From an uncultured Sutterella sp. (lineage in GTDB: Bacteria; Pseudomonadota; Gammaproteobacteria; Burkholderiales; Burkholderiaceae_F), in assembly GCA_900552545.1 (NCBI GenBank), contig USAL01000064.1, positions 1-10,098 on the forward strand: 10,098 nucleotides of DNA. Direction: 5' to 3'. Position 1 is the stretch's first letter; the number at the start of each line of letters is the position of its first letter. The translations under genes and the position numbers were made by a program. Positions 1 to 6,949 of the stretch are shown here, in pieces. Below the pieces are notes generated by a model. It searched no databases, was not told the origin of the DNA, and saw only the letters and a list, made by a program, of their open reading frames with translations.

Positions 1-2
1 AC

Positions 3-1766
3 ACGCTGCACCTTGACGGAACGCGTGAAAAGAACCCCGATGTCTTCGTCTACGACACCTCGGGCGACTTCGGCGATCCGCAGAAGACGGTCGACATCCG
101 CAAAGGGCTCACGCCCGTAAGAAGCCGCTGGATAGCCGAGCGCGAGGATACCGAGATGCTCGCTGGTCCCACCAGCCGCTTCGGGCGCGAGCGCGCGGCC
201 GACCCGGCGCTTGCGGCGATCCGCTTTCCGTCGGCAAAGCGCCCGCTGCGCGCTCGCGAAGGCAAAAACGTCACGCAGCTTCACTACGCCCGAGCGGGCA
301 TCGTGACGCCCGAAATGGAATTTGCGGCCGTGCGCGAAAACATGAACCGCCGCGCCTATGTTGAAAGTCTCCAGGCAATGGATGGCGACGCCCGGTCGGT
401 GCTTCTCTCGCAGCACGCGGGCTTCCCCTTTGAAGCCGCCTTCCCCGAAGAAGTCACGGGCGAATTCGTGCGCAGCGAAATCGCCGCGGGCCGTGCGATT
501 CTTCCGGCCAACATCAACCACCCCGAAAGCGAGCCGATGGTGATCGGCCGAAACTTCCTCACCAAGATCAATGCCAACATCGGCAACAGTGCGCTTTCCT
601 CGAGCATTGCCGACGAGGTCGAAAAGCTTCTGTGGGCCACGCGCTGGGGCGCCGATACGGTGATGGACCTTTCCACCGGAAAGCACATTCACGAAACCCG
701 CGAATGGATCGTGCGCAACAGCCCGGTGCCGATCGGCACGGTGCCGCTGTATCAGGCGCTCGAAAAGGTCGACGGCAAGGCAAACGACCTCTCCTGGGAG
801 ATCTACCGCGACACGTTGATCGAACAGGCCGAACAAGGCGTGGACTACTTCACGATCCACGCGGGCGTACGGCTGCGCCACATTCCGCTCACCGCAAGGC
901 GTTTGACCGGTATCGTGAGCCGCGGCGGCTCGATCATGGCAGGCTGGTGCATCGCACACCACTCGGAGAGCTTTCTCTACACGCACTTTGAAGAGATCTG
1001 CGAAATCCTCAAGACCTACGACGTCGCGGTGAGCTTGGGCGACGGCCTGCGTGCGGGATCGATCTACGACGCCAACGACGCGGCGCAGATGGCCGAACTG
1101 AAGACGCTCGGGGAACTCACGAAGATCGCGCACCGCCACGACGTGCAGGTGATCATCGAGGGCCCGGGCCACATCCCGATGCAGCGCGTGATGGAAAACG
1201 TCGAGGCCGAATTGAAGGAATGCGACGAGGCGCCCTTCTACACCCTTGGACCGCGCGTGACGGACGCCGCCCCCGGGTACGACCACATCACGAGTGCGAT
1301 CGGCGCGGCCATGATCGGCTGGCGCGGCACGGCGATGCTCTGCTACGTGACGCCCAAGGAGCATCTGGGGCTCCCGGTGAAGGAAGACGTCCGCACGGGC
1401 ATCGTCACCTACAAGGTCGCAGCGCACGCAGCCGACCTCGCCAAGGGGCTGCCGGGCGCGCAGATTCGCGACAACGCGCTCTCGAAGGCCCGCTTTGAGT
1501 TCCGGTGGGAAGACCAGTTCAATTTGAGCCTCGATCCCGAGCTCGCGGCAAGCTACCACGACGAGACGCTTCCGAAGCCCGCCATGAAGCAGGCGCACTT
1601 CTGCAGCATGTGCGGCCCGCAGTTCTGCTCGATGCGCATCACCGAGGACGTACGCAAATGGGCGAAAGACCACGGCGTCACGGAAGAGGAAGCGCTTGAG
1701 GCGGGCCTGAAGGCCCAGAGCGAGAAGTTCGTCGCGGAGGGCTCAAAGCTCTACACCGACGTCTAA
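3..1766 (+). CDS. thiC: Phosphomethylpyrimidine synthase ThiC, 5'-truncated by the window edge
   Basis: ThiC is a radical-SAM enzyme that rearranges aminoimidazole ribotide into HMP-phosphate, the pyrimidine half of thiamine, in the cytosol. The frame is open from base 3, so the first in-frame ATG (156) is internal; upstream codons read VYDTSGDFGDP and DIRKGL, typical of the ThiC N-terminal region. 587 codons are visible; the E. coli protein is about 630, so only a few dozen residues are missing. Family blocks appear in order: GTVPLYQALEKV, DYFTIHAGV, RGGSIMAGW, SLGDGLR, IEGPGHIPM, APFYTLGP, GYDHITSAIGAAMIGW, TPKEHLGLP and KARFEFRWEDQFNLSLDP. The C-terminal CxxCxxxxC cluster motif (Cys codons at 1602, 1611 and 1626) binds the 4Fe-4S centre. 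A TPP riboswitch would lie upstream of the window and cannot be assessed. Identity is essentially certain. Confidence 0.98.
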   Translation, partial: TLHLDGTREKNPDVFVYDTSGDFGDPQKTVDIRKGLTPVRSRWIAEREDTEMLAGPTSRFGRERAADPALAAIRFPSAKRPLRAREGKNVTQLHYARAGIVTPEMEFAAVRENMNRRAYVESLQAMDGDARSVLLSQHAGFPFEAAFPEEVTGEFVRSEIAAGRAILPANINHPESEPMVIGRNFLTKINANIGNSALSSSIADEVEKLLWATRWGADTVMDLSTGKHIHETREWIVRNSPVPIGTVPLYQALEKVDGKANDLSWEIYRDTLIEQAEQGVDYFTIHAGVRLRHIPLTARRLTGIVSRGGSIMAGWCIAHHSESFLYTHFEEICEILKTYDVAVSLGDGLRAGSIYDANDAAQMAELKTLGELTKIAHRHDVQVIIEGPGHIPMQRVMENVEAELKECDEAPFYTLGPRVTDAAPGYDHITSAIGAAMIGWRGTAMLCYVTPKEHLGLPVKEDVRTGIVTYKVAAHAADLAKGLPGAQIRDNALSKARFEFRWEDQFNLSLDPELAASYHDETLPKPAMKQAHFCSMCGPQFCSMRITEDVRKWAKDHGVTEEEALEAGLKAQSEKFVAEGSKLYTDV

Positions 1767-1778
1767 CGCACCTAGAAG

Positions 1779-1803
1779 CTGCAGGAGCGACAAACTCCTG
1801 CAG
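1779..1803 (+). other. Perfect 9-bp hairpin after thiC stop
   Basis: CTGCAGGAG (1779-1787) and CTCCTGCAG (1795-1803) form a perfect 9-bp stem with a 7-base loop, starting 12 bases after the thiC stop codon. No T-run follows, so this is not a canonical terminator on its own. It may protect the thiC transcript 3' end or act with the terminator just downstream. Confidence 0.5.
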
Positions 1804-1836
1804 GCCGTCATCAGCCTCAACATCAGGCGCAAGAAA

Positions 1837-1868
1837 GCCTCTGGAACAGACACTCCGGAGGCTTTTTT
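1837..1868 (+). terminator. Intrinsic terminator of thiC
   Basis: GCCTCTGGA (1837-1845) pairs with TCCGGAGGC (1854-1862) as a 9-bp stem with a single T-G wobble and an 8-base loop. It is followed directly by six Ts (1863-1868). Position and orientation fit termination of the thiC transcript. Confidence 0.88.
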
Positions 1869-1901
1869 ACGCCCGGAGACGGCCTCAAGAAAAGGAGCAA
1901 A

Positions 1902-2147
1902 ATGGAATATTTTCAGAAGTTAGATCTCAGAAAGTACTTTTCGCCGTGCAGTCCGTCAATGACACGTCGCCAGCTGCACCTGCCGAAATCTTTGAATCTG
2001 AAACTCTATTTCATTGAAAAGGCGGTTTTGGAAGGGTCGAGTCGCCTCGAAATTTTGATTGTTTATGACGTGATCAAACTCGAAAACGAGCTCGACAATT
2101 TTTTGTATTTTGTTTATGCAATACCGTATCGATTGCAAAGCCACTAA
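1902..2147 (+). CDS. Small hypothetical ORF, 81 aa, weakly supported
   Basis: I do not recognise this protein. Support is an AAAGGAG Shine-Dalgarno (1891-1897) four bases before the ATG, and its position as a free-standing unit just after the thiC terminator. The product starts MEYFQKLDLRKYF and is rich in Leu, Tyr, Phe and Lys, with a hydrophobic stretch (LEILIVYDVIKLENELDNFLYFVYAI) in its second half; no signal peptide or metal motif is apparent. Base composition is clearly AT-richer than the flanking housekeeping genes, as is the intergenic DNA after it, so this may be transferred or decaying sequence. A 103-aa reading frame on the opposite strand (1956-2267) overlaps it and is equally unrecognised. 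It could be non-coding. Confidence 0.35.
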   Translation: MEYFQKLDLRKYFSPCSPSMTRRQLHLPKSLNLKLYFIEKAVLEGSSRLEILIVYDVIKLENELDNFLYFVYAIPYRLQSH

Positions 2148-2415
2148 GACAAAACGCAGGTGCTTCAGACCAGGCGGCTGGCGTGGACGCGCAGGAGCGA
2201 GGGTGCCCAAGATATAGGCAGTCGTCGCATTCAGGCGAAAATTTCCGCTGCTCGAAATCAGCCTCAAAACATCTTAAAACGCTGATTGCAATTGTTATCC
2301 GTGTTCTTCATTGCGATCCTAACGTTTAAATTTCTGGAAGTCGCTGAAAACGACTGTAAAGAATGCTGATTTCTCAATAATGTGCTCAGACTGGACGCCT
2401 CGATTTTGAAGTGAC
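2148..2415. other. AT-rich intergenic stretch, no gene seen
   Basis: Roughly 320 bases separate the small ORF from the HipB-like gene. The left part (about 2150-2270) is GC-richer and the rest markedly AT-rich. I find no tRNA-like cloverleaf, no long repeats and no credible coding frame. The last ~50 bases before the HipB-like start hold the promoter and operator-like palindrome listed separately. Confidence 0.5.
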
Positions 2416-2427
2416 ATAATTAACATT

Positions 2428-2438
2428 ATCGTAACGAT
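2428..2438. promoter_or_regulatory. Palindromic operator-like site upstream of the HipB-like gene
   Basis: ATCGT-A-ACGAT is an 11-base palindrome with a one-base centre. It is flanked by two direct copies of ATTAAC (2419-2424 and 2437-2442), the second overlapping the right arm. It ends seven bases before the putative -10 box. HipB/Xre antitoxins commonly bind palindromes overlapping their own promoter to autorepress the operon, so an autoregulatory operator is the natural inference. The sequence does not match the E. coli HipB consensus TATCC-N8-GGATA exactly. Confidence 0.45.
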
Positions 2439-2442
2439 TAAC

Positions 2443-2451
2443 TGCTATAGT
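2443..2451 (+). promoter_or_regulatory. Extended -10 promoter for the hipBA-like operon
   Basis: TGCTATAGT matches the extended -10 form TGnTATAAT with five of six hexamer bases. No good -35 box stands 16-18 bases upstream; an extended TG motif can compensate for this. Transcription would start near 2457-2459, leaving only about 11-13 bases before the ATG at 2470 and no room for a proper Shine-Dalgarno, so the mRNA would be almost leaderless. Confidence 0.5.
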
Positions 2452-2469
2452 CTTTCGGATTTAAACACT

Positions 2470-2820
2470 ATGAGACCCTCCGTCGCAGTTGAAGAATCCT
2501 TGCAAGCGCTCGGTTACAACCTCAAGGTCGCCCGTTTGAAGCGTCGCCTCCCCCAGTCCGTGCTCTCTGACCGCGCGGGCGTCGGGATCTCAACTTTGGT
2601 GAAGATAGAAAAAGGCGATTGCGGCGTGGCGATCGGCGCCTACGCCTCCGTCATCCAGGCTCTTGGTTTGGGAACGCCTTTGGGAGAAATCGCCCTCGCC
2701 GATCCGCTCGGTCAGGCTCTTGAAGCGCAGACTTTGCCCAAGCGAATTCGTGCTTCAAAGAAGTTTTCGTCGGAAGCAAAATCGCCGATGATTGTCGACC
2801 CCGTCGACGACGGCAATTGA
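2470..2820 (+). CDS. HipB-like Xre-family antitoxin/repressor
   Basis: A 116-aa cytosolic DNA-binding protein. Residues ~14-68 form an Xre/Cro helix-turn-helix: LGYNLKVARLKRR, then LPQSVLSDRAGVGISTLVKIEKGD (the two HTH helices), then VAIGAYASVIQALGLGTPLGEIA. The tail contains LEAQTLPKRIRASKK, resembling the LPKRVR tail of Xre antitoxins encoded beside HipA-like proteins in Burkholderiales. By family knowledge it should repress its own promoter and bind or neutralise the HipA partner encoded 22 bases downstream. There is no recognisable Shine-Dalgarno; the start is chosen from HTH alignment and the short leader. If the partner began at the earlier ATG at 2792, the two genes would overlap by 29 bases. 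Function as an antitoxin is uncertain because the partner looks catalytically degenerate; it may act simply as a repressor. Confidence 0.85.
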   Translation: MRPSVAVEESLQALGYNLKVARLKRRLPQSVLSDRAGVGISTLVKIEKGDCGVAIGAYASVIQALGLGTPLGEIALADPLGQALEAQTLPKRIRASKKFSSEAKSPMIVDPVDDGN

Positions 2821-2842
2821 GGACGTTGAGGAGTGCTTCGTC

Positions 2843-4213
2843 ATGCCCGCCATTCTTGAGATTGGTCTCACGACCTCGGGGGGACATCGGCGCATCGGCG
2901 AGCTCGTTCTGGCCGACCCCGATGAGGCAATCGACCGGGGAGCCGTCGGATCGATGCCGGGACGTTTTCCCGCGATGGTCTTTCAGTACGACGACGAGTG
3001 GCTGCGCCATGGGTTTTCTCTTGGCGCCGACCTGCCTTTGATCGAGGGCGTGCAGCGGCCGGTCGTCGATCCCCTTGAAACCGATCCGGTACTTCGTGCT
3101 CGAGGGGCGGCCTTCGGTTTTGTCTGCGACCATGCACCGGGACTGTGGGTTGAGAGGCTTTTTGCTGCGGCGGGATCGACGCAAATAAATGCCCTCAAAG
3201 GTGACGAGTGCGCCTCCTTACGCACTGCAGGGCAACTGTGGGCGGCTGCTGGACACGCAGGCCACCGGTTCGGGGCGCTTGATCTTCCCCTAACCCACGG
3301 AAATCAAAGGGAATTTTCGCCGCTCGTTCTTGATCTGGCAAAGCCCCGTGAGGCTGCCAAAACCGTCCGCGAGCTCACACTTGCCTTTGAGTTTCTTGCC
3401 TCCGGCCGCGGGCTGCGCTCGACCAAGGACCTCGAGCTTCTTCTCACGGCGGCAACCGACGTTGGCGGCAGGAGCCCCAAGACCCTTGTTGCGCTGGGCA
3501 AAAAGCGCGAAGCCGCTGTTCCCGGGGTCGGGACTTCCAGCCAGGAACGGATCCTGCGGTTTGCTCCTGCGGGCGACGCGCTCAATCCGGCCATGGTGAC
3601 TGCCGTTGCCCGAGAGCTCGCCGCGCGCTGCGGACTGTCGGTGGTCGAGGGCGGCCTCATGGGAAGCGCCGGGTACCTCGAAGCGCGCTTTGACCGCACA
3701 CCCGCGGGAGCGCCCGTCTTTGTTCAGTCGGCCGCAACGCTCGTCCGGCGCAAGCGCCGCTCCCGCGCACAGCCCATGGCCGCCGCCGCAGGCTATCTTG
3801 ATGCGGCCGATATCCTCAACCGCGAGGGGGCCGATGCAGCTGGAGACCTCAAGGAGCTCTTCGGGCGACTGCTCTTTAATGCGCTCATCGGCAACAACCG
3901 CGACAGGCTCGATCAGATCTGGTTGACGCCGACCTCCTCGGGCGTCAAGCTTCTGCCGATGTACGCTCCCACGGCAACACCCACGCCCGCTACGGGCGGC
4001 CGGCAGCTTTCAACGCCGATCAGGGGTACGGGTACCATCGTCGCGCCTGAGGCGGTCGTTGCAAACGCCCGCTACTTCGGGCTTTCCTCAGCCCGCGCCA
4101 AGATGCTGTGTTTAGAATTCACGCAGATCGTCTCCGGCTGGCGCGAGGTTGCGCAGGCCATCGGGGCGGACTTCTTTACCGTCTCGCAAATGGCGCGGCT
4201 GTTTGAACAGTAG
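2843..4213 (+). CDS. HipA-like serine/threonine kinase fold protein, probably catalytically inactive
   Basis: 456 aa, close to E. coli HipA (440). The chosen ATG has GAGGAG nine bases upstream (2828-2833); an in-frame ATG at 2792 would add 17 residues with no family similarity. The layout follows HipA: an N-terminal domain with YDDEWLRHGFSLGADLPL (49-66), a P-loop-like DVGGRSPK (206-213), RFDR (282-285), and LFNALIGNN (344-352) leading to the catalytic loop and a C-terminal helical lobe. The chemistry is missing. The ATP-binding Lys of the family (IxKF) is Arg239; the catalytic loop usually DDHxRN/DGHxKN reads RDRLDQ (353-358); the metal-binding YD reads YA (374-375). Functional HipA phosphorylates GltX or related tRNA synthetases; this one likely cannot. 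It may survive as a binding partner or corepressor of the HipB-like protein, or be a decaying toxin. The fold call is firm; the inactivity is inferred from hand alignment. Confidence 0.85.
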   Translation: MPAILEIGLTTSGGHRRIGELVLADPDEAIDRGAVGSMPGRFPAMVFQYDDEWLRHGFSLGADLPLIEGVQRPVVDPLETDPVLRARGAAFGFVCDHAPGLWVERLFAAAGSTQINALKGDECASLRTAGQLWAAAGHAGHRFGALDLPLTHGNQREFSPLVLDLAKPREAAKTVRELTLAFEFLASGRGLRSTKDLELLLTAATDVGGRSPKTLVALGKKREAAVPGVGTSSQERILRFAPAGDALNPAMVTAVARELAARCGLSVVEGGLMGSAGYLEARFDRTPAGAPVFVQSAATLVRRKRRSRAQPMAAAAGYLDAADILNREGADAAGDLKELFGRLLFNALIGNNRDRLDQIWLTPTSSGVKLLPMYAPTATPTPATGGRQLSTPIRGTGTIVAPEAVVANARYFGLSSARAKMLCLEFTQIVSGWREVAQAIGADFFTVSQMARLFEQ

Positions 4214-4349
4214 AGCCGGCGGGTCGAAATACCGTCACCATCTGAATCATTTGAAGTATTTTCAGAGTTCTGATTTTCTTTAATACTTTTGATACCTTCT
4301 GCAGCATGGCTCACCGCCACAGAAGGCAGCTTGAAGGGAGATAGCGTTC

Positions 4350-4766
4350 ATGGACGTAAAAAAGGACAATGCGATGTACATGCAGATTGCCCTCATCGCG
4401 GCGCAGAGAAGCTATGCGCGCCGCCTCAAGGTGGGCTGCGTCATCGTCAAGAACAACTCCATCATCAGCTTCGGCTGGAACGGCATGCCCACGGGCTACG
4501 ACAACTGCTGCGAGTATGAAGTCGACGGCAAGCTCGTCACCCGCCCCGAGGTGCAGCACGCCGAGTTGAACGCCATCGCCAAGCTCGCCTACAACGGCTA
4601 CTCGAGCAAGGGCGCGAGCATCTTCATCACGCACAGCCCCTGCATTCACTGCGCGCTTTTGATTCAGAAGTGCGGCATCGAGGCCGTCTACTACCACGAC
4701 GTCTACCGCGACGATGCCGGGATAGTGTTTCTGAGAAACGCAGGTATCCACGTCGAGCAGCTCTAG
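4350..4766 (+). CDS. Deoxycytidylate (dCMP) deaminase family protein
   Basis: 138 aa, a full-length zinc deaminase of the dCMP/ComEB type. dCMP deaminase converts dCMP to dUMP, feeding thymidylate synthesis. The catalytic set is complete: H70-A-E72 (HAELNAI, zinc ligand His plus proton-shuttling Glu) and PC98IHC101 (two Cys zinc ligands). GWNGMPTGYDNC (42-53) is the usual substrate-side loop, and KVGCVIVKNN opens the core sheet. AAGGGAG lies nine bases before the ATG. Most Gram-negatives make dUMP through dCTP deaminase (Dcd) plus Dut, while dCMP deaminase is more typical of Gram-positives, eukaryotes and phages, so acquisition by transfer is possible. It is followed 29 bases later by the phosphopantetheinyl transferase on the same strand. 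Activity on another cytosine nucleotide cannot be excluded. Confidence 0.9.
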   Translation: MDVKKDNAMYMQIALIAAQRSYARRLKVGCVIVKNNSIISFGWNGMPTGYDNCCEYEVDGKLVTRPEVQHAELNAIAKLAYNGYSSKGASIFITHSPCIHCALLIQKCGIEAVYYHDVYRDDAGIVFLRNAGIHVEQL

Positions 4767-4795
4767 ACCGCCCCTTCTCGCCTTTTATTTTTGAG

Positions 4796-5641
4796 ATGCT
4801 GCCCCCGACCGTCTATTTGCTCAATCCGCCCGAGAACCTGCCTGCCGGTCTCGAGTCGCTTGAAAGCCCTGATGCCGAGAAGGTCCTCGCCTCGATTGGA
4901 TTAACGCAGGAAGTCATTGACCGCGCACGGAGCTTTGCAAGCGCCAAGCGCGTTCATGAGTATCTTTGGGGGCGCACGCTTCTTGCGGCGGTGGTCAAAA
5001 GCCTCTCGGCTTCCGGTGCCATTTCCTTGACAAGCCGCGAGCGGCCGCCCTTGTCGCCGGTTCTCGCAGCTCCTGACGGGACGCCTGCGGCAGCCGCAAG
5101 CATCACCCACACGGCGGGCACAATTGCCGTGATGGTTTCAGAGACGCCCGCCGCGATCGACGCGGAAGTGATAAACCCCGGCCGCGTGCGGGAGGCGCTC
5201 GTCGACCACGTCTTCGGCGACGGGGTGAACGCCATGCTGCAGAAGCGTGCAGCGGATCCGGTCCTTTCCTTTTACGCGCTCTGGGGACTGCATGAGGCTG
5301 CCGTCAAGCTCGAGGGAAAGTTTCTTCTTTCGCTCGGGAAGTCCGGCGCCCTTGCGTTTTCCGTTCAAATCAAGGACAAGGAAGTCCCCTCGGCGCGGTG
5401 CTGCTTTGCGAGGCTTGCAGTTCAGACGGGTAAAGCCGGCAACGACGTGCTTCTGACGATTCTTGATTGCGACGACCGAAAGGAACAGCAACCCGACGTT
5501 GCTCTCTTACGAGCGAGGCTTGCGGCCGACAACAGCGGCGTCGATTTCTTTGAGCCCCTCGCAAGCGTGACGCTTGAGCCCCTCGAAGCGCTTGAAAGGC
5601 TCGAGACCTTCAACTCGCCTCTGTGCCTCTTTGCGCCTTAG
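4796..5641 (+). CDS. Sfp-type 4'-phosphopantetheinyl transferase
   Basis: 281 aa. Such enzymes move the phosphopantetheine arm of CoA onto a serine of acyl or peptidyl carrier proteins. Motifs fit the Sfp class: RSFASAKRVHEYLWGRTLL (46-64), ASITHTAGTIAVMVS (101-115), AIDAEVINPGR (120-130) with Mg ligands D122 and E124, and LWGLHEAAVKLEGK (162-175) with W163, E167 and K171. The D122 to E167 spacing of 45 is close to that in Sfp. The usual W-x-x-K-E-A has His in place of Lys. An in-frame ATG at 4670 lies inside the deaminase gene and is rejected. The chosen ATG has only a poor TGAG upstream, so translation may depend on coupling with the deaminase gene. No carrier-protein or NRPS/PKS gene is in the window, so it could be the general ACP activator or serve a remote cluster. 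Its end is only 19 bases from the convergent ispDF stop. Confidence 0.85.
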   Translation: MLPPTVYLLNPPENLPAGLESLESPDAEKVLASIGLTQEVIDRARSFASAKRVHEYLWGRTLLAAVVKSLSASGAISLTSRERPPLSPVLAAPDGTPAAAASITHTAGTIAVMVSETPAAIDAEVINPGRVREALVDHVFGDGVNAMLQKRAADPVLSFYALWGLHEAAVKLEGKFLLSLGKSGALAFSVQIKDKEVPSARCCFARLAVQTGKAGNDVLLTILDCDDRKEQQPDVALLRARLAADNSGVDFFEPLASVTLEPLEALERLETFNSPLCLFAP

Positions 5642-5660
5642 TCCCTTTCGGACAGTTTTC

Positions 5661-6917
5661 TCAGTCCTTGATGAGAAGCACCGCCGCCTGGGTGCTGATC
5701 CCCTCTTCTCTTCCCTCAAAGCCCAGCTTTTCATTGGTCTTGGGCTTGATGCTCACAAGTGCCGCGTCCGTGTCGAGGATCTTGGCAATGCACTGCGCCA
5801 TGGCGATTACGTGCGGATTGAGCTTGGGCTTTTGCGCGATCACGACGCAGTCGAGATTGCCGATGCGCCAGCCCTCCCCGCTTACCTTCTCCCAGGCGCG
5901 GCGCAGCAACACCTTGCTGTCGGCGCCCTTGAAGGCCGGATCGTTGTCCGGAAAAAGAATGCCGATGTTGCCCAAGCCCGCAGCTCCGAGCACGGCATCG
6001 GTAATGGCGTGCAGCAGCGCGTCGGCATCGCTGTGTCCGGCAAGACCCCGGTCGTGCGCGATTTCGACGCCGCCCAAAATGAATTTGCGGCCGGCTTCAA
6101 GTCGATGCGAGTCGTAGCCCAGGCCAACGCGAATCTGCATGGCGTTCTCCTTTTTTGCTTCTGATTGAGAGGTTTCACCGTGCGCGGCAAGCGTCGCAAG
6201 CCGCTCGCGGGCAAAGTCCGCATCGGCCGGTTCCGTTACCTTGATGTTGGCGGGGGTCGACCGTACCACCAGCACGCGCCCGCCCGCGGCGCGGATGGCG
6301 CTTGACTCGTCGGTCACGTCCGGATGCGCGCGTAGAGCCGCAAGAAGCTCTCCCGCCGCAAAGCACTGCGGCGTTGCGATGCGAAAAAGCCCCGTGCGGT
6401 CCACGTCTTCAACGAGAATGCCCTCGGCGTCGGCGCGCTTGACGGTGTCGGAAACCGGCATGGCAAGAACGGCGCCTGAGGCGCTGCCCGCGGTAATGGC
6501 GCGGCGTGTGGCGGCAATGAGCTCCCGAACCTCATCGGGATCGACCAGCGGACGCGCGGCGTCGTGCACGAGCACGAGCTCATCGGGCTCAATGCAGTGC
6601 GACGCGAGCGCAGCTTCAAGCGTCTGCGTCACGGTTGCGGCGCGAGTGCTGCCGCCGGTGCGCAGCACCTGCATGTCGGCGAGATCAATCCCGGAAATCC
6701 AGCCGTCTTCAGCGCTCACCGCAATCAGCACGCGGTCTGCACCCACCACCTCGGCAAGACGTGCTGCCGTGATTTCAAGCATGGTGCGGTCCCCCAAAAG
6801 AGGCAGGTACTGCTTGGGGATGGCTGCCTTCATCCGGGAGCCGACGCCCGCAGCGGGGATGAGCGCCGTCACGCGCTCGGACAGGTGCAAAGGCAAAGGA
6901 TGGTTGTCTAGCAGCAT
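5661..6917 (-). CDS. ispDF: Bifunctional IspD/IspF: MEP cytidylyltransferase fused to MECDP synthase
   Basis: 418 aa, two enzymes of the MEP isoprenoid pathway in one chain. IspD (about 14-245) makes CDP-ME from MEP and CTP: PAAGVGSRM (21-29) with R28, PKQYL (34-38) with K35, LVHDAARP (116-123) with D119, DTVK (157-160) and NIKVTEP (224-230) with K226, matching E. coli catalytic positions. IspF (260-418) cyclises CDP-ME-2-phosphate: GYDSHR (267-272) with zinc ligands D269 and H271, H295-S-D297, LFPDNDPAFKGADS (321-334) and NEKLGFEGREEGI (395-407). IspE, the intervening enzyme, is not here. The linker (about 246-259) is short and polar. Fusions are well known in alpha- and epsilonproteobacteria and unusual in betaproteobacteria. 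The initiating ATG has no clear Shine-Dalgarno, whereas the ispF half has a good one. Confidence 0.96.
   Translation of the reverse strand: MLLDNHPLPLHLSERVTALIPAAGVGSRMKAAIPKQYLPLLGDRTMLEITAARLAEVVGADRVLIAVSAEDGWISGIDLADMQVLRTGGSTRAATVTQTLEAALASHCIEPDELVLVHDAARPLVDPDEVRELIAATRRAITAGSASGAVLAMPVSDTVKRADAEGILVEDVDRTGLFRIATPQCFAAGELLAALRAHPDVTDESSAIRAAGGRVLVVRSTPANIKVTEPADADFARERLATLAAHGETSQSEAKKENAMQIRVGLGYDSHRLEAGRKFILGGVEIAHDRGLAGHSDADALLHAITDAVLGAAGLGNIGILFPDNDPAFKGADSKVLLRRAWEKVSGEGWRIGNLDCVVIAQKPKLNPHVIAMAQCIAKILDTDAALVSIKPKTNEKLGFEGREEGISTQAAVLLIKD
6129..6151 (-). promoter_or_regulatory. Internal ribosome binding site and ATG for ispF inside ispDF
   Basis: On the minus strand AAAAAAGGAG is followed by six bases (AACGCC) and then ATG, whose first base is at 6140, in frame with the fusion. 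Starting here gives exactly 159 residues beginning MQIRVGLGYDSHR, the same length as stand-alone E. coli IspF. This looks like the original ispF translation start kept inside a joined reading frame, and it could yield a separate IspF. Confidence 0.6.
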
Positions 6918-6949
6918 GGGAAAAGAAAAAATTGCATGAAGTGCGACGC

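Noticed and set aside
1956..2267. 103-aa minus-strand frame overlapping the small ORF
   Set aside because: No ribosome binding site or family match; the plus-strand ORF has better signals, although neither is certain.
2792..2842. Earlier ATG for the HipA-like gene overlapping the HipB-like gene
   Set aside because: The 17 extra residues match nothing in HipA and the later ATG has a well-placed GAGGAG. Still possible for translational coupling.
4251..4296. Possible promoter before the dCMP deaminase (TTGAAG with TAATAC or GATACC)
   Set aside because: Spacers are well over 20 bases and no alternative -35 fits; the AT-rich stretch may contain a promoter but none can be assigned.
4670..4795. 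Upstream extension of the phosphopantetheinyl transferase into the deaminase gene
   Set aside because: Arg-rich translation of an out-of-frame coding region; family similarity starts after the 4796 ATG.
5641..5659. Possible terminator between the convergent transferase and ispDF genes (GTCC-CTTTC-GGAC then AGTTTT)
   Set aside because: Only a 4-bp stem with a short displaced T-run; too weak to call.
6241..6939. 232-aa plus-strand frame and others opposite ispDF
   Set aside because: Low-complexity Ser/Arg/Ala-rich translation opposite a gene with every catalytic motif in place.
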